A DNA stretch of 64,000 bases from contig JAIEPF010000003.1 of assembly GCA_019749945.1 (NCBI GenBank), positions 186,001 to 250,000 on the forward strand. The letters run 5' to 3'. Below are positions 9,867-17,957 of the stretch, one piece after another (the stretch's first letter is position 1; each line of letters starts with the position of its first letter). Under the pieces are notes generated by a model. The model worked only from the letters and a program-made list of their open reading frames with translations, searched no databases and had not been told where the DNA came from. The DNA comes from Burkholderiales bacterium (GTDB lineage Bacteria; Pseudomonadota; Gammaproteobacteria; Burkholderiales; SG8-41). A program made the translations under genes and the position numbers.

Positions 9867-9962
9867 GGAGACTCTCGGCAAGGGGCGTACAGTCGCTAAG
9901 CCCCGAGAGACACGGAGCGTATAGTCGCTCAACCCCGACAGACACGGGGCGTATAATCCCGG
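9867..9962 (+). repeat. Three imperfect 32-bp tandem repeats ahead of yajQ
   Basis: Units at 9867-9898, 9899-9930 and 9931-9962. Units 2 and 3 match at 25 of 32 positions; unit 1 is conserved mainly in its second half. Each carries a -10-like hexamer at the same phase: TACAGT (9888), TATAGT (9920) and the consensus TATAAT (9952). Only the last is a perfect -10 box, so the repeat probably spread from or into the yajQ promoter. Confidence 0.75.
9952..9957 (+). promoter_or_regulatory. Predicted -10 box of the yajQ promoter
   Basis: A perfect TATAAT 33 nt before the yajQ start codon, inside the last 32-bp tandem unit. No convincing -35 hexamer is visible at 17 bp, so an activator may help. Confidence 0.5.
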
Positions 9963-9990
9963 GCTGACCCCACAAGAAAGGGAGCAAGCC

Positions 9991-10482
9991 ATGCCCTCAT
10001 TCGATATCGTTTCCGAGGTCAATCAGGTCGAAGTGCGCAACGCCGTCGACCAGACCAACAAGGAAGTTTCCACGCGTTTTGATTTCAAGGGCTCCGACGC
10101 CCGCGTTGAAATCAACGAAAAAGAAAAAACGCTGACCATTTTTGCCGACGACGATTTCAAACTCGGCCAGGTCCGCGACGTGCTGACCGCCAAACTCGCC
10201 AAACGCGGCGTCGATACCCGCTGCCTGAAACTTGAAGATGGCGAAGCGATCAGCGGCAACAAAATGAAACAGCCGGTGAAGGTGCGTGAAGGCATCGAGC
10301 AGGATCTGGCAAAAAAAATCGTCAAACTGCTGAAGGACAGCAAAATGAAAGTCCAGGGCAGCATCCAGGGCGACGTGGTGCGCGTCTCCGGCGCCAAAAA
10401 GGATCTGTTGCAGGACGCCATCGCACTGATCCGAAAATCGATCAACGAATTTCCGCTGCAGTTCAAGAACTTCCGGGATTGA
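9991..10482 (+). CDS. yajQ: YajQ family nucleotide-binding protein
   Basis: 163 aa. The start [21 protein letters not shown] and the blocks [12 protein letters not shown] and IKDSKMKVQ-like ([21 protein letters not shown]) are classic for UPF0234/YajQ. Family members bind nucleotides; some bind cyclic di-GMP and act with a transcription factor. It is soluble and cytoplasmic. A strong ribosome site (AAAGGGAG) precedes the ATG. It is preceded by three tandem 32-bp repeats carrying its likely promoter. Confidence 0.93.
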   Translation: MPSFDIVSEVNQVEVRNAVDQTNKEVSTRFDFKGSDARVEINEKEKTLTIFADDDFKLGQVRDVLTAKLAKRGVDTRCLKLEDGEAISGNKMKQPVKVREGIEQDLAKKIVKLLKDSKMKVQGSIQGDVVRVSGAKKDLLQDAIALIRKSINEFPLQFKNFRD

Positions 10483-10540
10483 ATCCCGGCTTTCATGGGA
10501 TAATCCGGTAATCGCTTTTGCGTATTCGACAGGTCTTTTC

Positions 10541-11503
10541 ATGCGCACACCAGTCTGGATTGCAGCCCTGCTGCTGGCACTGGCCGCCGCAACGGCGATG
10601 GCCGCGTCTTATCCGGACAAGCCGATCCGGCTGATCGTGCCGTATGCGCCGGGCGGGAGTTCCGACATCCTGGCACGGCTGCTCGGCCAGCGACTCAGCG
10701 AAACCATGGGGCAACCGTTCGTCGTCGACAACCGCGCCGGTGCCGGCAGCATGATCGGCACCGCACTGACCGCCAAATCTCCCGCCGACGGTTACACCCT
10801 GATCCTGTCGGACATGCCGCACACCATCAATCCGGCGGTGTACAGCAAAGTGCCCTACGATCCGGTCGGTGACTTCACGCCGGTTACGCTGGTCGCGCGC
10901 GCGCCCACCTGGCTGTTTCTGAATCCAACAGTGCCGGCAAAAACAGTCAGCGAGTTTGTCGCTCTGGCAAAAAACCAGCCGGGGAAGCTCGCCATCGGCT
11001 CCGCCGGCAACGGCTCGGGTACACATCTGGTGGCGGAACTCCTGCAGCGCGGCGCCGGCATCCAGTTGACGCACGTGCCGTTCAAGGGGGCCGGCCCCTC
11101 AATCGCTGCCGTGGTCGCCGGCGAAATCCAGGCCTCGTTCACTTCCATGCCGGCGGCGTTGCCGTTTGTGCAAAGCGGACGGCTGCGTCCTGTCGGGGTA
11201 TCTTCTGCCAAGCGCAATCCCGCCCAACCTGACGTGCCGACATTCCAGGAATCCGGCATCCCGGGTCTGACGCTGTTCCACTGGTTCGGCGTGCTGGCGC
11301 CCGCGGGCTTGTCCAAACCGGTACTGGCAAAACTCAACCAGCAAATCGCTGCGGCTGTGAACTTTCCCGCCACCCAGGAACGCTACAAAACGATGCTGAT
11401 CGAGCCCGCAACCTCGAGTCCGGCAGAATTTCGCGCGCTGATCGTGTCCGACCTGCAGCGCTGGGGCAAAGTGGTCAAAGAGGCCGGAATCAAGGCCCTG
11501 TAA
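10541..11503 (+). CDS. Bug-family tripartite tricarboxylate transporter substrate-binding protein
   Basis: 320 aa. A signal peptide is evident (residues 1-22, ending AMAAS), then YPDKPIRLIVPYAPGGSSD, the Bug family signature. VVDNRAGAGSMIG and ADGYTLILSD blocks follow. Such periplasmic receptors bind organic acids, often carboxylates, for TctAB-type carriers. No tctA or tctB lies nearby, so this is an orphan receptor, common in Burkholderiales. The ligand cannot be predicted. Confidence 0.87.
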   Translation: MRTPVWIAALLLALAAATAMAASYPDKPIRLIVPYAPGGSSDILARLLGQRLSETMGQPFVVDNRAGAGSMIGTALTAKSPADGYTLILSDMPHTINPAVYSKVPYDPVGDFTPVTLVARAPTWLFLNPTVPAKTVSEFVALAKNQPGKLAIGSAGNGSGTHLVAELLQRGAGIQLTHVPFKGAGPSIAAVVAGEIQASFTSMPAALPFVQSGRLRPVGVSSAKRNPAQPDVPTFQESGIPGLTLFHWFGVLAPAGLSKPVLAKLNQQIAAAVNFPATQERYKTMLIEPATSSPAEFRALIVSDLQRWGKVVKEAGIKAL

Positions 11504-11515
11504 AGGGGCCGGCCT

Positions 11516-12697
11516 TCAGGCCTGCTTGCCGCCGACTGTCCGCCCCACTTCCGCTTCGGTCACCCGGCGGATATCCTCGCGCCGTTTCAGCCACCACGCG
11601 TACGACAACGGCAACAGATCGAGGTAATCCGGCACCTGCAGTTCACGCGCGGCATGCGCCGGCCAGTGTGGATTCCACAGCATTTCGCGGGCCAGCGCGA
11701 TCATGTCAGCCTGCCCTTTCTGCAGGATTTCTTCGGCATGTCGCGGCTCGGTAATCAGGCCCACCGCAATGGTCATCACCTCGACCTCTTTGCGCACCCG
11801 TTCCGCATACGTCACATGGTAGCCAGGCACCCGTGGTACGGGTGCAGCCGTGCCGGGACCGGTGATGCCGCCGGATGAGGTGGTGACCACTTCGACACCG
11901 CGCGCTTTTGCAGCGCGCGCCAACACCACAGTGTCGTCCATGGTCCAGAGACCGTTGCTGCCGTCCACCGCCGACATGCGCATGAACACCGGCTTGCCGG
12001 CCGGCCATGCCCCGCGCACCACCTCGACGATTTCCAGTACCAGCCGCATCCGCCCTTCCAGATCACCGCCGTAGGCATCGTCGCGGCGATTGGTCAGCGG
12101 CGACAGGAACTGGTGTAGCAGATAGCCGTGCGCCGCATGCACTTCGATGATGTCGTAACCGGCCTCGGCGGCACGCAGCGCGGCCTCACGCCACGAAGCA
12201 ACGACTTCGCGAATCTCGTCCAGAGTCAATGCGTGCGGCGTCGGCGCCTTGTCGCCCGCAGGAATGGCGCTGGCCGATACCGTCTGCCAGGGCGGATGCC
12301 CCTCCCGCGCGTCTTCTGCAGTCAGCGCACGATAACCTTCCCACGGCGAACAACCGGAGCCCTTGCGTCCGCCGTGTCCGATCTGGATGGCCGGAATGGC
12401 GCCGTGGCTGCGCAGAAAATCATTGATGCGCCGGTAACCCGGGACATGCGCATCCTTGTAAATGCCGGCGCAGTGATACGACTTGCGGCCACGTGCCTCG
12501 ACTGCGGTTTCTTCGCAGAACACAATGCCCGCGCCGCCCATCGCAAACTGGCCAAGATGCACCAGATGCCAGTCCGTGGGACCGCCGTCATTCGAGGAAT
12601 ACTGGCACATTGGCGATACCACCACTCGATTGCGCGCCGTGAGACTGCCCAGTTGAATCGGCGTAAACAGCAGAGATACGGGTGTATTCGATGACAT
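11516..12697 (-). CDS. NADH:flavin oxidoreductase of the old yellow enzyme family (YqjM/NamA-like)
   Basis: 393 aa TIM-barrel flavoenzyme. RNRVVVSPMCQYS near the N-terminus, IQIGHGGRKG, EVHAAHGYLLHQFLSP and the C-terminal phosphate-binding segment ALAREMLWNP match thermophilic-like old yellow enzymes. Cys in PMCQYS is the redox-tuning cysteine of the YqjM class. The enzyme reduces activated C=C bonds with NAD(P)H; the physiological substrate is unknown. It is convergent with the upstream Bug receptor and divergent from the chromate genes. Confidence 0.87.
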   Translation of the reverse strand: MSSNTPVSLLFTPIQLGSLTARNRVVVSPMCQYSSNDGGPTDWHLVHLGQFAMGGAGIVFCEETAVEARGRKSYHCAGIYKDAHVPGYRRINDFLRSHGAIPAIQIGHGGRKGSGCSPWEGYRALTAEDAREGHPPWQTVSASAIPAGDKAPTPHALTLDEIREVVASWREAALRAAEAGYDIIEVHAAHGYLLHQFLSPLTNRRDDAYGGDLEGRMRLVLEIVEVVRGAWPAGKPVFMRMSAVDGSNGLWTMDDTVVLARAAKARGVEVVTTSSGGITGPGTAAPVPRVPGYHVTYAERVRKEVEVMTIAVGLITEPRHAEEILQKGQADMIALAREMLWNPHWPAHAARELQVPDYLDLLPLSYAWWLKRREDIRRVTEAEVGRTVGGKQA

Positions 12698-12903
12698 GAT
12701 TCATTCCGTGATCAGCAAGACCCTGATATTAAACGAGCAGGGTTTCATGCGGTGCCGGCAAATCGAACAGACGATTGACAAGAGACGCTGCCGCTCTGAC
12801 AATGCGCCAGCAGCGGGGGTTTCGGCAGGCTCCCCGCCCTTTCAAGACGCCATGCGTCCAAGCACTGCCTTCGTGTGCACTCGCAGACCGCGAAGGAGTC
12901 ATC

Positions 12904-13701
12904 ATGGACGAAAGCATTTCCCCTGAAAAACTGATTGCTGCGCGCAACGCTGTTGCCGCACCGCTGCTGATCGATGTGCGTCGGGAGGCGGCCTTCCTCG
13001 CCGCCCCCGACATGGCTGCCGGCGCCCTGCGCCGCGATCCGGCCACCGTGGACAGCTGGGCCGCCGAGCTTCCCCCAGCCGCGCGCATCGCCGTGTATTG
13101 CGTGCACGGCCACGAAGTCAGCCAGAACGTCGCCAGGACACTGCGCAGCCGGGGACTCGACGCGCAGTTTGTCGAACACGGCATTGAAGAAGGGCTGCGC
13201 GCGGCCGGCGGCGAACTGATGGCCAAACCCGCTGCGGCGGCGACGCGCTGGGTCACCCGCGAGCGGCCCAAAGTCGACCGCATCGCCTGCCCGTGGCTGA
13301 TCAAGCGCTTCATCGACCGCAATGCCGAATTTTTATACGTGCCGTCGGCCGACGTAAAAACCGTCGCCGCCGAGAAAAATGCCATCCCCTACGACGTGCC
13401 TGACGTGACTTTCTCCCATGACGGTCCGCGCTGCAGCTTTGATGCCTTTATCCGCATCTACCGGCTGACCGATCCGGCGCTGCTGCAACTCGCCGACATC
13501 GTGCGCGGGGCAGACACCGGGCACCCGGAAATCGCGCCGCAATCCGCCGGGCTGGTCGCGCTGTCGCTAGGGCTGTCGCGCCTGATCTCCGATGACCACG
13601 AGCAGCTGCGGCAGGGCATGGTGATGTACGATGCGCTCTACCTGTGGTGCAGGGAAGGGCGGGACGCACAGCACAGCTGGAACCCCGAAGCCTGGCGCTG
13701 A
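12904..13701 (+). CDS. chrB: Rhodanese-ChrB fusion, chromate resistance regulator/accessory protein
   Basis: 265 aa. The ATG at 12904 has a good ribosome site (GAAGGAG), whereas longer in-frame starts lack one. Residues 1-105 form a rhodanese-like domain with YCVHGHEVS (Cys66). From about residue 115 the CHRB domain begins with KVDRIACPWLIKRFID and runs to the end. It is 18 nt upstream of chrA. Members of this family accompany chromate efflux. The N-terminal domain differs from the canonical regulatory ChrB, so transcriptional control is uncertain and a sulfur-transfer role is possible. Confidence 0.8.
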   Translation: MDESISPEKLIAARNAVAAPLLIDVRREAAFLAAPDMAAGALRRDPATVDSWAAELPPAARIAVYCVHGHEVSQNVARTLRSRGLDAQFVEHGIEEGLRAAGGELMAKPAAAATRWVTRERPKVDRIACPWLIKRFIDRNAEFLYVPSADVKTVAAEKNAIPYDVPDVTFSHDGPRCSFDAFIRIYRLTDPALLQLADIVRGADTGHPEIAPQSAGLVALSLGLSRLISDDHEQLRQGMVMYDALYLWCREGRDAQHSWNPEAWR

Positions 13702-13719
13702 CCGGCAAGGAAAGATCAT

Positions 13720-15072
13720 ATGAATGACACAGCCTCCGTCGCTCCGGCTGAACCGCCGGCGGCGATTTCCTTCAGTGACGCTTTCCGCTTCTGGCTGAAA
13801 CTCGGCTTCATCAGTTTCGGCGGCCCGGCTGGACAGATTGCGATCATGCATCAGGAGCTGGTCGAACGGCGGCGCTGGATTTCCGAACGCCGTTTCCTGC
13901 ATGCGCTGAACTACTGCATGGTGCTGCCCGGCCCCGAGGCGCAGCAGCTCGCCACCTACATCGGCTGGCTGATGCACCGGACCTGGGGTGGCATCGTCGC
14001 CGGCGGGCTGTTCGTGCTGCCCTCGCTGTTCATCCTGATTGCGCTGACGTGGATCTACCTCGTCTGGGGCGATGTGCCGGCCATTGCAGGCATGTTGTAC
14101 GGCATCAAACCCGCGGTCACCGCCATCGTCGTGGTCGCCGCCCTGCGCATCGGCTCCCGCGCGCTGAAAAACGGCGTGTTGTGGGCCATCGCCGCGGCGG
14201 CATTCATCGCGCTGTTTGCACTGAAGCTGCCGTTTCCGCTGATCGTCATCGGTGCCGGCATCATCGGTTATGTCGGCGGTCAGGTGGCGCCGAAACTGTT
14301 CGCCACCGGCGGCGGCCACGGCGCAGGCGACAAAAATTATGGCGCTGCGGTGATCGATGACGCAACACCGACGCCTCGACATGCGCTGTTCACCTGGAAA
14401 CGTTTTGCCGCAGTGCTCGCCGTCGGCCTGCTGCTGTGGGGCGTCGTCATGGCATTGCTGATGACCGTTTACGGCTGGCAGGGTCCGCTGACGCAGATGG
14501 GCTGGTTTTTCACCAAGGCGGCGCTGCTGACCTTCGGCGGCGCCTATGCCGTGCTGCCCTATGTCTACCAGGCCGCCGTCGAACAGTACCAGTGGGTCAC
14601 GCCGCTGCAGATGATCGACGGCCTGGCCCTGGGTGAAACCACGCCGGGCCCGCTGATCATGGTCGTCGCTTTTGTCGGCTTCGTCGGCGGCTGGACCACG
14701 CAGTTTCTCGGCCCGGACAACCTGTTCCTCGCCGGCGCGCTGGCCGCGACCGTGGTGACCTACTTTACTTTCCTGCCCAGTTTCCTATTCATCCTGCTCG
14801 GCGGGCCGCTGGTCGAAACCACCCATGGCGACCTCAAATTCACCGCGCCACTGACCGGCATCACTGCGGCCGTGGTCGGTGTGATCCTCAATCTCGCGGT
14901 GTTTTTTGCCTACCACGTGTTGTGGCCGGAGGGATTGCAGGGACGCTTCGACTGGCCGTCGGCCGTCATCGGCATCGCCGCCTTCCTCGCGCTGTGGCGC
15001 TGGAAAATCGGCGTGATGCCGGTAATCGGGGCCTGTGCTGTGGTCGGGATTGGCTGGACCTTGCTGACCTAA
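13720..15072 (+). CDS. chrA: Chromate efflux transporter ChrA
   Basis: 450 aa, many hydrophobic segments. Two homologous halves are visible: KLGFISFGGPAGQIAIM near residue 24, and KAALLTFGGAYAVLPYVYQ near residue 267. This is the long-chain two-domain CHR architecture. In the family it exports chromate across the inner membrane. It is co-directional with the rhodanese-ChrB gene directly upstream, giving a compact chromate module. A REP-like palindrome follows the stop codon. Confidence 0.9.
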   Translation: MNDTASVAPAEPPAAISFSDAFRFWLKLGFISFGGPAGQIAIMHQELVERRRWISERRFLHALNYCMVLPGPEAQQLATYIGWLMHRTWGGIVAGGLFVLPSLFILIALTWIYLVWGDVPAIAGMLYGIKPAVTAIVVVAALRIGSRALKNGVLWAIAAAAFIALFALKLPFPLIVIGAGIIGYVGGQVAPKLFATGGGHGAGDKNYGAAVIDDATPTPRHALFTWKRFAAVLAVGLLLWGVVMALLMTVYGWQGPLTQMGWFFTKAALLTFGGAYAVLPYVYQAAVEQYQWVTPLQMIDGLALGETTPGPLIMVVAFVGFVGGWTTQFLGPDNLFLAGALAATVVTYFTFLPSFLFILLGGPLVETTHGDLKFTAPLTGITAAVVGVILNLAVFFAYHVLWPEGLQGRFDWPSAVIGIAAFLALWRWKIGVMPVIGACAVVGIGWTLLT

Positions 15073-15090
15073 GCCCCACACAGATTCCCT

Positions 15091-15137
15091 AGGGCCTGTC
15101 GAAGCCCTGCCCTTCGACAGGCTCAGGGCGAACGGTG
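15091..15137. repeat. REP-like interspersed palindrome
   Basis: CCTGTCGAAG (15095-15104) and CTTCGACAGG (15112-15121) are inverted repeats, followed by CTCAGGGCGAACGG. This word is a familiar dispersed intergenic sequence of many proteobacteria. It lies between convergent chrA and the amidotransferase gene and may act as a bidirectional terminator. Confidence 0.6.
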
Positions 15138-15144
15138 GAAAAAT

Positions 15145-15861
15145 TTAATCCTTGGCCAGCCCGGTAATCCAGCGGTCATAAATCCGCGCCGCCACCGCAT
15201 TCAGCGCACGCACTTTTTCGCTGATGCCCTGCTCCATTTCCGCCGGCGTCTGCACCGAGGCCATGCGCCCCGCCAGCGCCTCGACCTCCTTCGCCCAATC
15301 CTTGCACCAGGTACGAATCAGTTCCTCGGTCATTTCGACATGGCACTGCATACCGAAATGTTTGCCCAGCGCAAAACCCTGATTCGGACACCAGGCGCTG
15401 GCCATCACGCGCGTGGCGCCCTCCGGCAGCGCGAAGGTTTCGCCGTGCCAGTGAAAAGACAGGAATGAGGACAGATCGCTGCCCAGCCACTGCTTTGCCG
15501 CAGGCTCATTGAGCACCTCGATCTGGCCCCAGCCGATTTCCTTGACCGGATTGCGCGTCACCGGCGCCCCCAGCGCCTTGGCCATCAGCTGCCCGCCGAG
15601 GCAATGGCCCAACACCGGCACGTCGCGCTGCACCGCGTCGCGAATCAGCGCCAGCGCCGGCGGGATCCATGGCAGGTCGTCGTTGACGCTCATCGGCCCG
15701 CCCATGAACACCAACCCGGCATAACCCGTCGCATCAGCCGGCACCGGCTCGCCGGCATCGAGTTTGATCACGCGGTACGGCAGCTTCCGCTGCTCCAGGT
15801 ACGTGGCAAAATAAGCCGGCCCTTCGGTCGGCGAGTGGCGAAATACGGCGATAGGCTTCAT
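15145..15861 (-). CDS. Class I glutamine amidotransferase-like protein (GuaA N-terminal type)
   Basis: 238 aa. The nucleophile elbow VLGHCLGGQLMAKALG places the catalytic Cys at residue 87. The oxyanion region FMGGPMSVND precedes it and MQCHVEMTEE holds the likely catalytic His and Glu. Only the amidotransferase domain exists, so it is not GMP synthase. Related stand-alone proteins include gamma-glutamyl hydrolases and amidotransferases of unknown acceptor. It is divergent from the retropepsin-like gene, with start codons about 13 nt apart. Confidence 0.8.
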   Translation of the reverse strand: MKPIAVFRHSPTEGPAYFATYLEQRKLPYRVIKLDAGEPVPADATGYAGLVFMGGPMSVNDDLPWIPPALALIRDAVQRDVPVLGHCLGGQLMAKALGAPVTRNPVKEIGWGQIEVLNEPAAKQWLGSDLSSFLSFHWHGETFALPEGATRVMASAWCPNQGFALGKHFGMQCHVEMTEELIRTWCKDWAKEVEALAGRMASVQTPAEMEQGISEKVRALNAVAARIYDRWITGLAKD

Positions 15862-15873
15862 AGGGAACCCGCT

Positions 15874-16536
15874 ATGCGATGCACGTATCTTAAAACAATC
15901 GCTGTTGCGCTACTGTGCTCCGCGACACATGTGCTGGCCGCAGACATCAGTGTCACCGCGCTGTTCGGCGGCAAGGCGCAACTCGTCATCGACGGCGGCA
16001 AGCCGCGCATGCTCTCCGCCGGCCAGACCTCGCCCGAAGGCGTCAAACTGATCAGTGCCGACAGCAGCGCCGCCGTCATCGAATTCCAGGGCAAACGCCG
16101 CAGCCTGGCACTCGGTTCGGGCATGCGGATCGGCGGCGCAGACCTGTCCGCCGGCAGCAGCAGCGGATCGTCGGTCACGCTGACCGCCGACGCACGCGGC
16201 CACTATCAAACCCTGGGCCAGATCAACGGCGGCACGGTGACCTTCTTGGTCGACACCGGCGCCACGTCCATCGCACTGCCCAGCAGCGAAGCACGACGGC
16301 TGGGCATCAACTACCTCAACGGCCAGCGCGGCTTTACCCAAACCGCCAATGGCCGCGCCGTGGCCTATCGGGTGACGCTGGACACCGTCAAAGTCGGCGA
16401 CATCACGCTGCACGCCGTTGAAGCCGTGGTACTGGAAGGCGACGGGCTGAAGATTGCGCTGCTGGGGATGAGTTTTCTGAACCGTACCGAGATGAAGCGG
16501 GATGGGCAGGCGTTGACCTTGATACGGCGGTATTAA
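15874..16536 (+). CDS. Secreted retropepsin-like aspartic protease
   Basis: 220 aa. Residues 1-22 form a signal peptide ending VLAAD. A linker rich in Ser/Gly (about 93-100) leads to a retropepsin-like domain with the single active-site motif FLVDTGATSIALP (Asp near 126). LGMSFLNR near the C-terminus is the conserved partner strand. Such single-domain bacterial proteases (TIGR02281 family) are expected to dimerise in the periplasm, like retroviral protease. Substrate unknown. The ATG at 15874 yields the signal peptide; longer frames do not. Confidence 0.8.
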   Translation: MRCTYLKTIAVALLCSATHVLAADISVTALFGGKAQLVIDGGKPRMLSAGQTSPEGVKLISADSSAAVIEFQGKRRSLALGSGMRIGGADLSAGSSSGSSVTLTADARGHYQTLGQINGGTVTFLVDTGATSIALPSSEARRLGINYLNGQRGFTQTANGRAVAYRVTLDTVKVGDITLHAVEAVVLEGDGLKIALLGMSFLNRTEMKRDGQALTLIRRY

Positions 16537-16646
16537 GCCATCCCTGCCATCACAAAATATATCAATAAAAACAAATAATTACAGATCATTTTCCTGTGGC
16601 CAGCAGATACGGCGCCCTTTCTTCCTGTTGACGATGACCGGCCTAA

Positions 16647-16674
16647 TAGATATCTTATAGATATCCAATATTGG
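16647..16674 (+). promoter_or_regulatory. Operator-like repeats upstream of the toxin-antitoxin pair
   Basis: Two direct copies of TAGATATC (16647-16654 and 16658-16665), each containing the palindrome GATATC, run into a perfect 10-bp palindrome CCAATATTGG (16665-16674). They end 9 nt before the antitoxin start. This fits autoregulatory binding by antitoxin or complex. The surrounding 147-nt spacer is AT-rich compared with the genome. Confidence 0.55.
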
Positions 16675-16683
16675 AGTAGCCCC

Positions 16684-16977
16684 ATGGCCACCCGTTTAAC
16701 CGCCGAACAGATTGCATTCCGCTATCGGGCCACAGACAGCACGAGCGGCGTCACCCGCGAAACCGCAAAACGCATCGCCGAACGTCTGGGCGTCGATGAA
16801 ACCCAGGCCATACACCGGGCCTTGCACGAACTGGCCGTGAAAATTCTGCCGCAGTACGAAGCCGACGACGGCCCGCTGAGCGCGGCACAAATACGACAGA
16901 TCAAAAAGCTCGCGCCGCAAGGCAAGATGCGCTCAGTGCGCTCCAGCTTGTTCGACACCAAACCGGCAAAAAAATGA
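16684..16977 (+). CDS. Probable antitoxin of a PemK/MazF-type module
   Basis: 97 aa. The N-terminal part (MATRLTAEQIAFRYRAT) leads to a helical segment ETAKRIAERLGVDETQAIHRALHELA that could be a ribbon-helix-helix or helix-turn-helix core. The charged tail, residues 75-97, could wrap the toxin. It overlaps the downstream toxin-like gene by ATGA (16974-16977), typical of such pairs. Palindromic operator-like sites precede it. The family was not recognised with certainty; the call rests mainly on context. Confidence 0.6.
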   Translation: MATRLTAEQIAFRYRATDSTSGVTRETAKRIAERLGVDETQAIHRALHELAVKILPQYEADDGPLSAAQIRQIKKLAPQGKMRSVRSSLFDTKPAKK

Positions 16978-17378
16978 AGCCCTGGGGAGAACCCACCGCC
17001 GGAGAGATCGTGTGGTGCCACTTCCCCGACAAGGTCAACTCCCGCCCCAAACCACGGCCCGCGCTGATCGTGGTGGTGTTCGATGATGCCGCGCCACAGT
17101 TCGTGGTGCGCGTCGCCTACGGTACCAGCCAGCGCACCACGCAGCTGTATCGCGGTGAATTCGCCATCCTGCGCGAACGCAATCCGGCGGCTTATGCAGC
17201 AGCCGGGCTCAGCCATGACACCAAGTTTGACTTAAGACAGGTCATTGATCTGCCGTACACCACGGAATGGTTTTCCGTACCGCCGGCCGCGCCGCATGGG
17301 GAAAAGCCTTTACTGGGTACGCTGCATCCTTCACTGGTGCGCGCGGTGGAGGCGGCGTATCGGGCGGCCGGTCATTGA
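16974..17378 (+). CDS. PemK/MazF-like toxin
   Basis: 134 aa. GEIVWCHFPDKVNSRPKPRPALIVVV resembles the opening strand pair of PemK/MazF-type ribonucleases, where the Arg-Pro-(A/V)-Leu-Ile/Val block is conserved. The rest, with VRVAYGTSQ and the loop FDLRQVIDLPYT, is compatible but diverged. It overlaps the antitoxin gene by four bases. If correct it would cleave RNA when released. Its length is a little above the usual 105-120 aa. Confidence 0.6.
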   Translation: MKPWGEPTAGEIVWCHFPDKVNSRPKPRPALIVVVFDDAAPQFVVRVAYGTSQRTTQLYRGEFAILRERNPAAYAAAGLSHDTKFDLRQVIDLPYTTEWFSVPPAAPHGEKPLLGTLHPSLVRAVEAAYRAAGH

Positions 17379-17455
17379 CTCCGGCCCCGGGCTGGTGGAA
17401 AAATCAGCTTGGCCCCTTTAATTGCTAACCATACGGCGCAATTGGGATTGCGCCC

Positions 17456-17563
17456 TGCTTGATCCTCCTCCAACGCCTTCATCTGCGAGATCATCGAGGC
17501 GTCCATGCCGCTGCATTTAGTTCGCCATTTATAGAACGTGGCCGACTGCTTCCAGACCACGGG
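17456..17563 (-). pseudogene. IS3-family transposase OrfA remnant
   Basis: The minus strand encodes KQSATFYKWRTKCSGMDASM followed by a few residues to MKALEED. This matches the well-known OrfA segment (ATFYKW-K-GGM-S, then LEEENRRL) where the helix-turn-helix ends and the leucine zipper begins. The rest of orfA and all of orfB are absent, and no terminal repeats were seen. It is a decayed fragment lying between two toxin-antitoxin loci, indicating past mobile DNA in this patch. Confidence 0.65.
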
Positions 17564-17579
17564 CACCTCGGTTCCTGAA

Positions 17580-17957
17580 TCACCGCAGTGCCACCACAAC
17601 CTCAGGATTGCTCGCCACAATCCGCAGCAGCGCTGAAGCAGGACCGGAGGGCTTTTTGCGGCCTTGTTCCCACTCCTGCAGCGTGCGCAGCGATACGCCG
17701 ATCAGGCGCGCGAACTGGGCCTGGGACAGACCAGTACCGGCACGAGCGACCTGGGCGGATGCACCGGCCGGAATGACCTCGTCTTTTTCCACGGTGCCGT
17801 CGGCGCGCACCACCCGGCGGCGCCAGCCGCCATCGCCGCGTTTGGTGAACTCCGTCTTGCGCGCCCATGCTCCAGCCTTTGCGTCTGCCATAAGGAATTG
17901 CAATTCAGCGTTGAGGTCGCACTTCGGTGCGTGCTTAATCTTTGCGGTTTTTTTCAT
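17580..17957 (-). CDS. HTH antitoxin of a RelE/HigB-type module
   Basis: 125 aa. A Lys-rich N-terminus precedes a linker and a C-terminal XRE/HigA-like helix-turn-helix, GLSQAQFARLIGVSLRTLQEWEQGRKKPSG (about residues 76-105). This architecture is usual for antitoxins encoded after a RelE-like toxin. Its ATG at 17957 overlaps the 3' end of the toxin frame by 23 nt. The antitoxin looks intact even though the toxin is frameshifted. It would also repress the shared promoter, which has a clear dyad upstream. Confidence 0.77.
   Translation of the reverse strand: MKKTAKIKHAPKCDLNAELQFLMADAKAGAWARKTEFTKRGDGGWRRRVVRADGTVEKDEVIPAGASAQVARAGTGLSQAQFARLIGVSLRTLQEWEQGRKKPSGPASALLRIVASNPEVVVALR

Noticed and set aside
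9867-9962. Short CRISPR-like array
   Set aside because: The units are contiguous tandem repeats without spacers, and no cas genes are present.
12696-12926. Small plus-strand frame between the OYE gene and chrB
   Set aside because: Composition and lack of ribosome site suggest noise; it overlaps the well-supported start of the rhodanese-ChrB gene.
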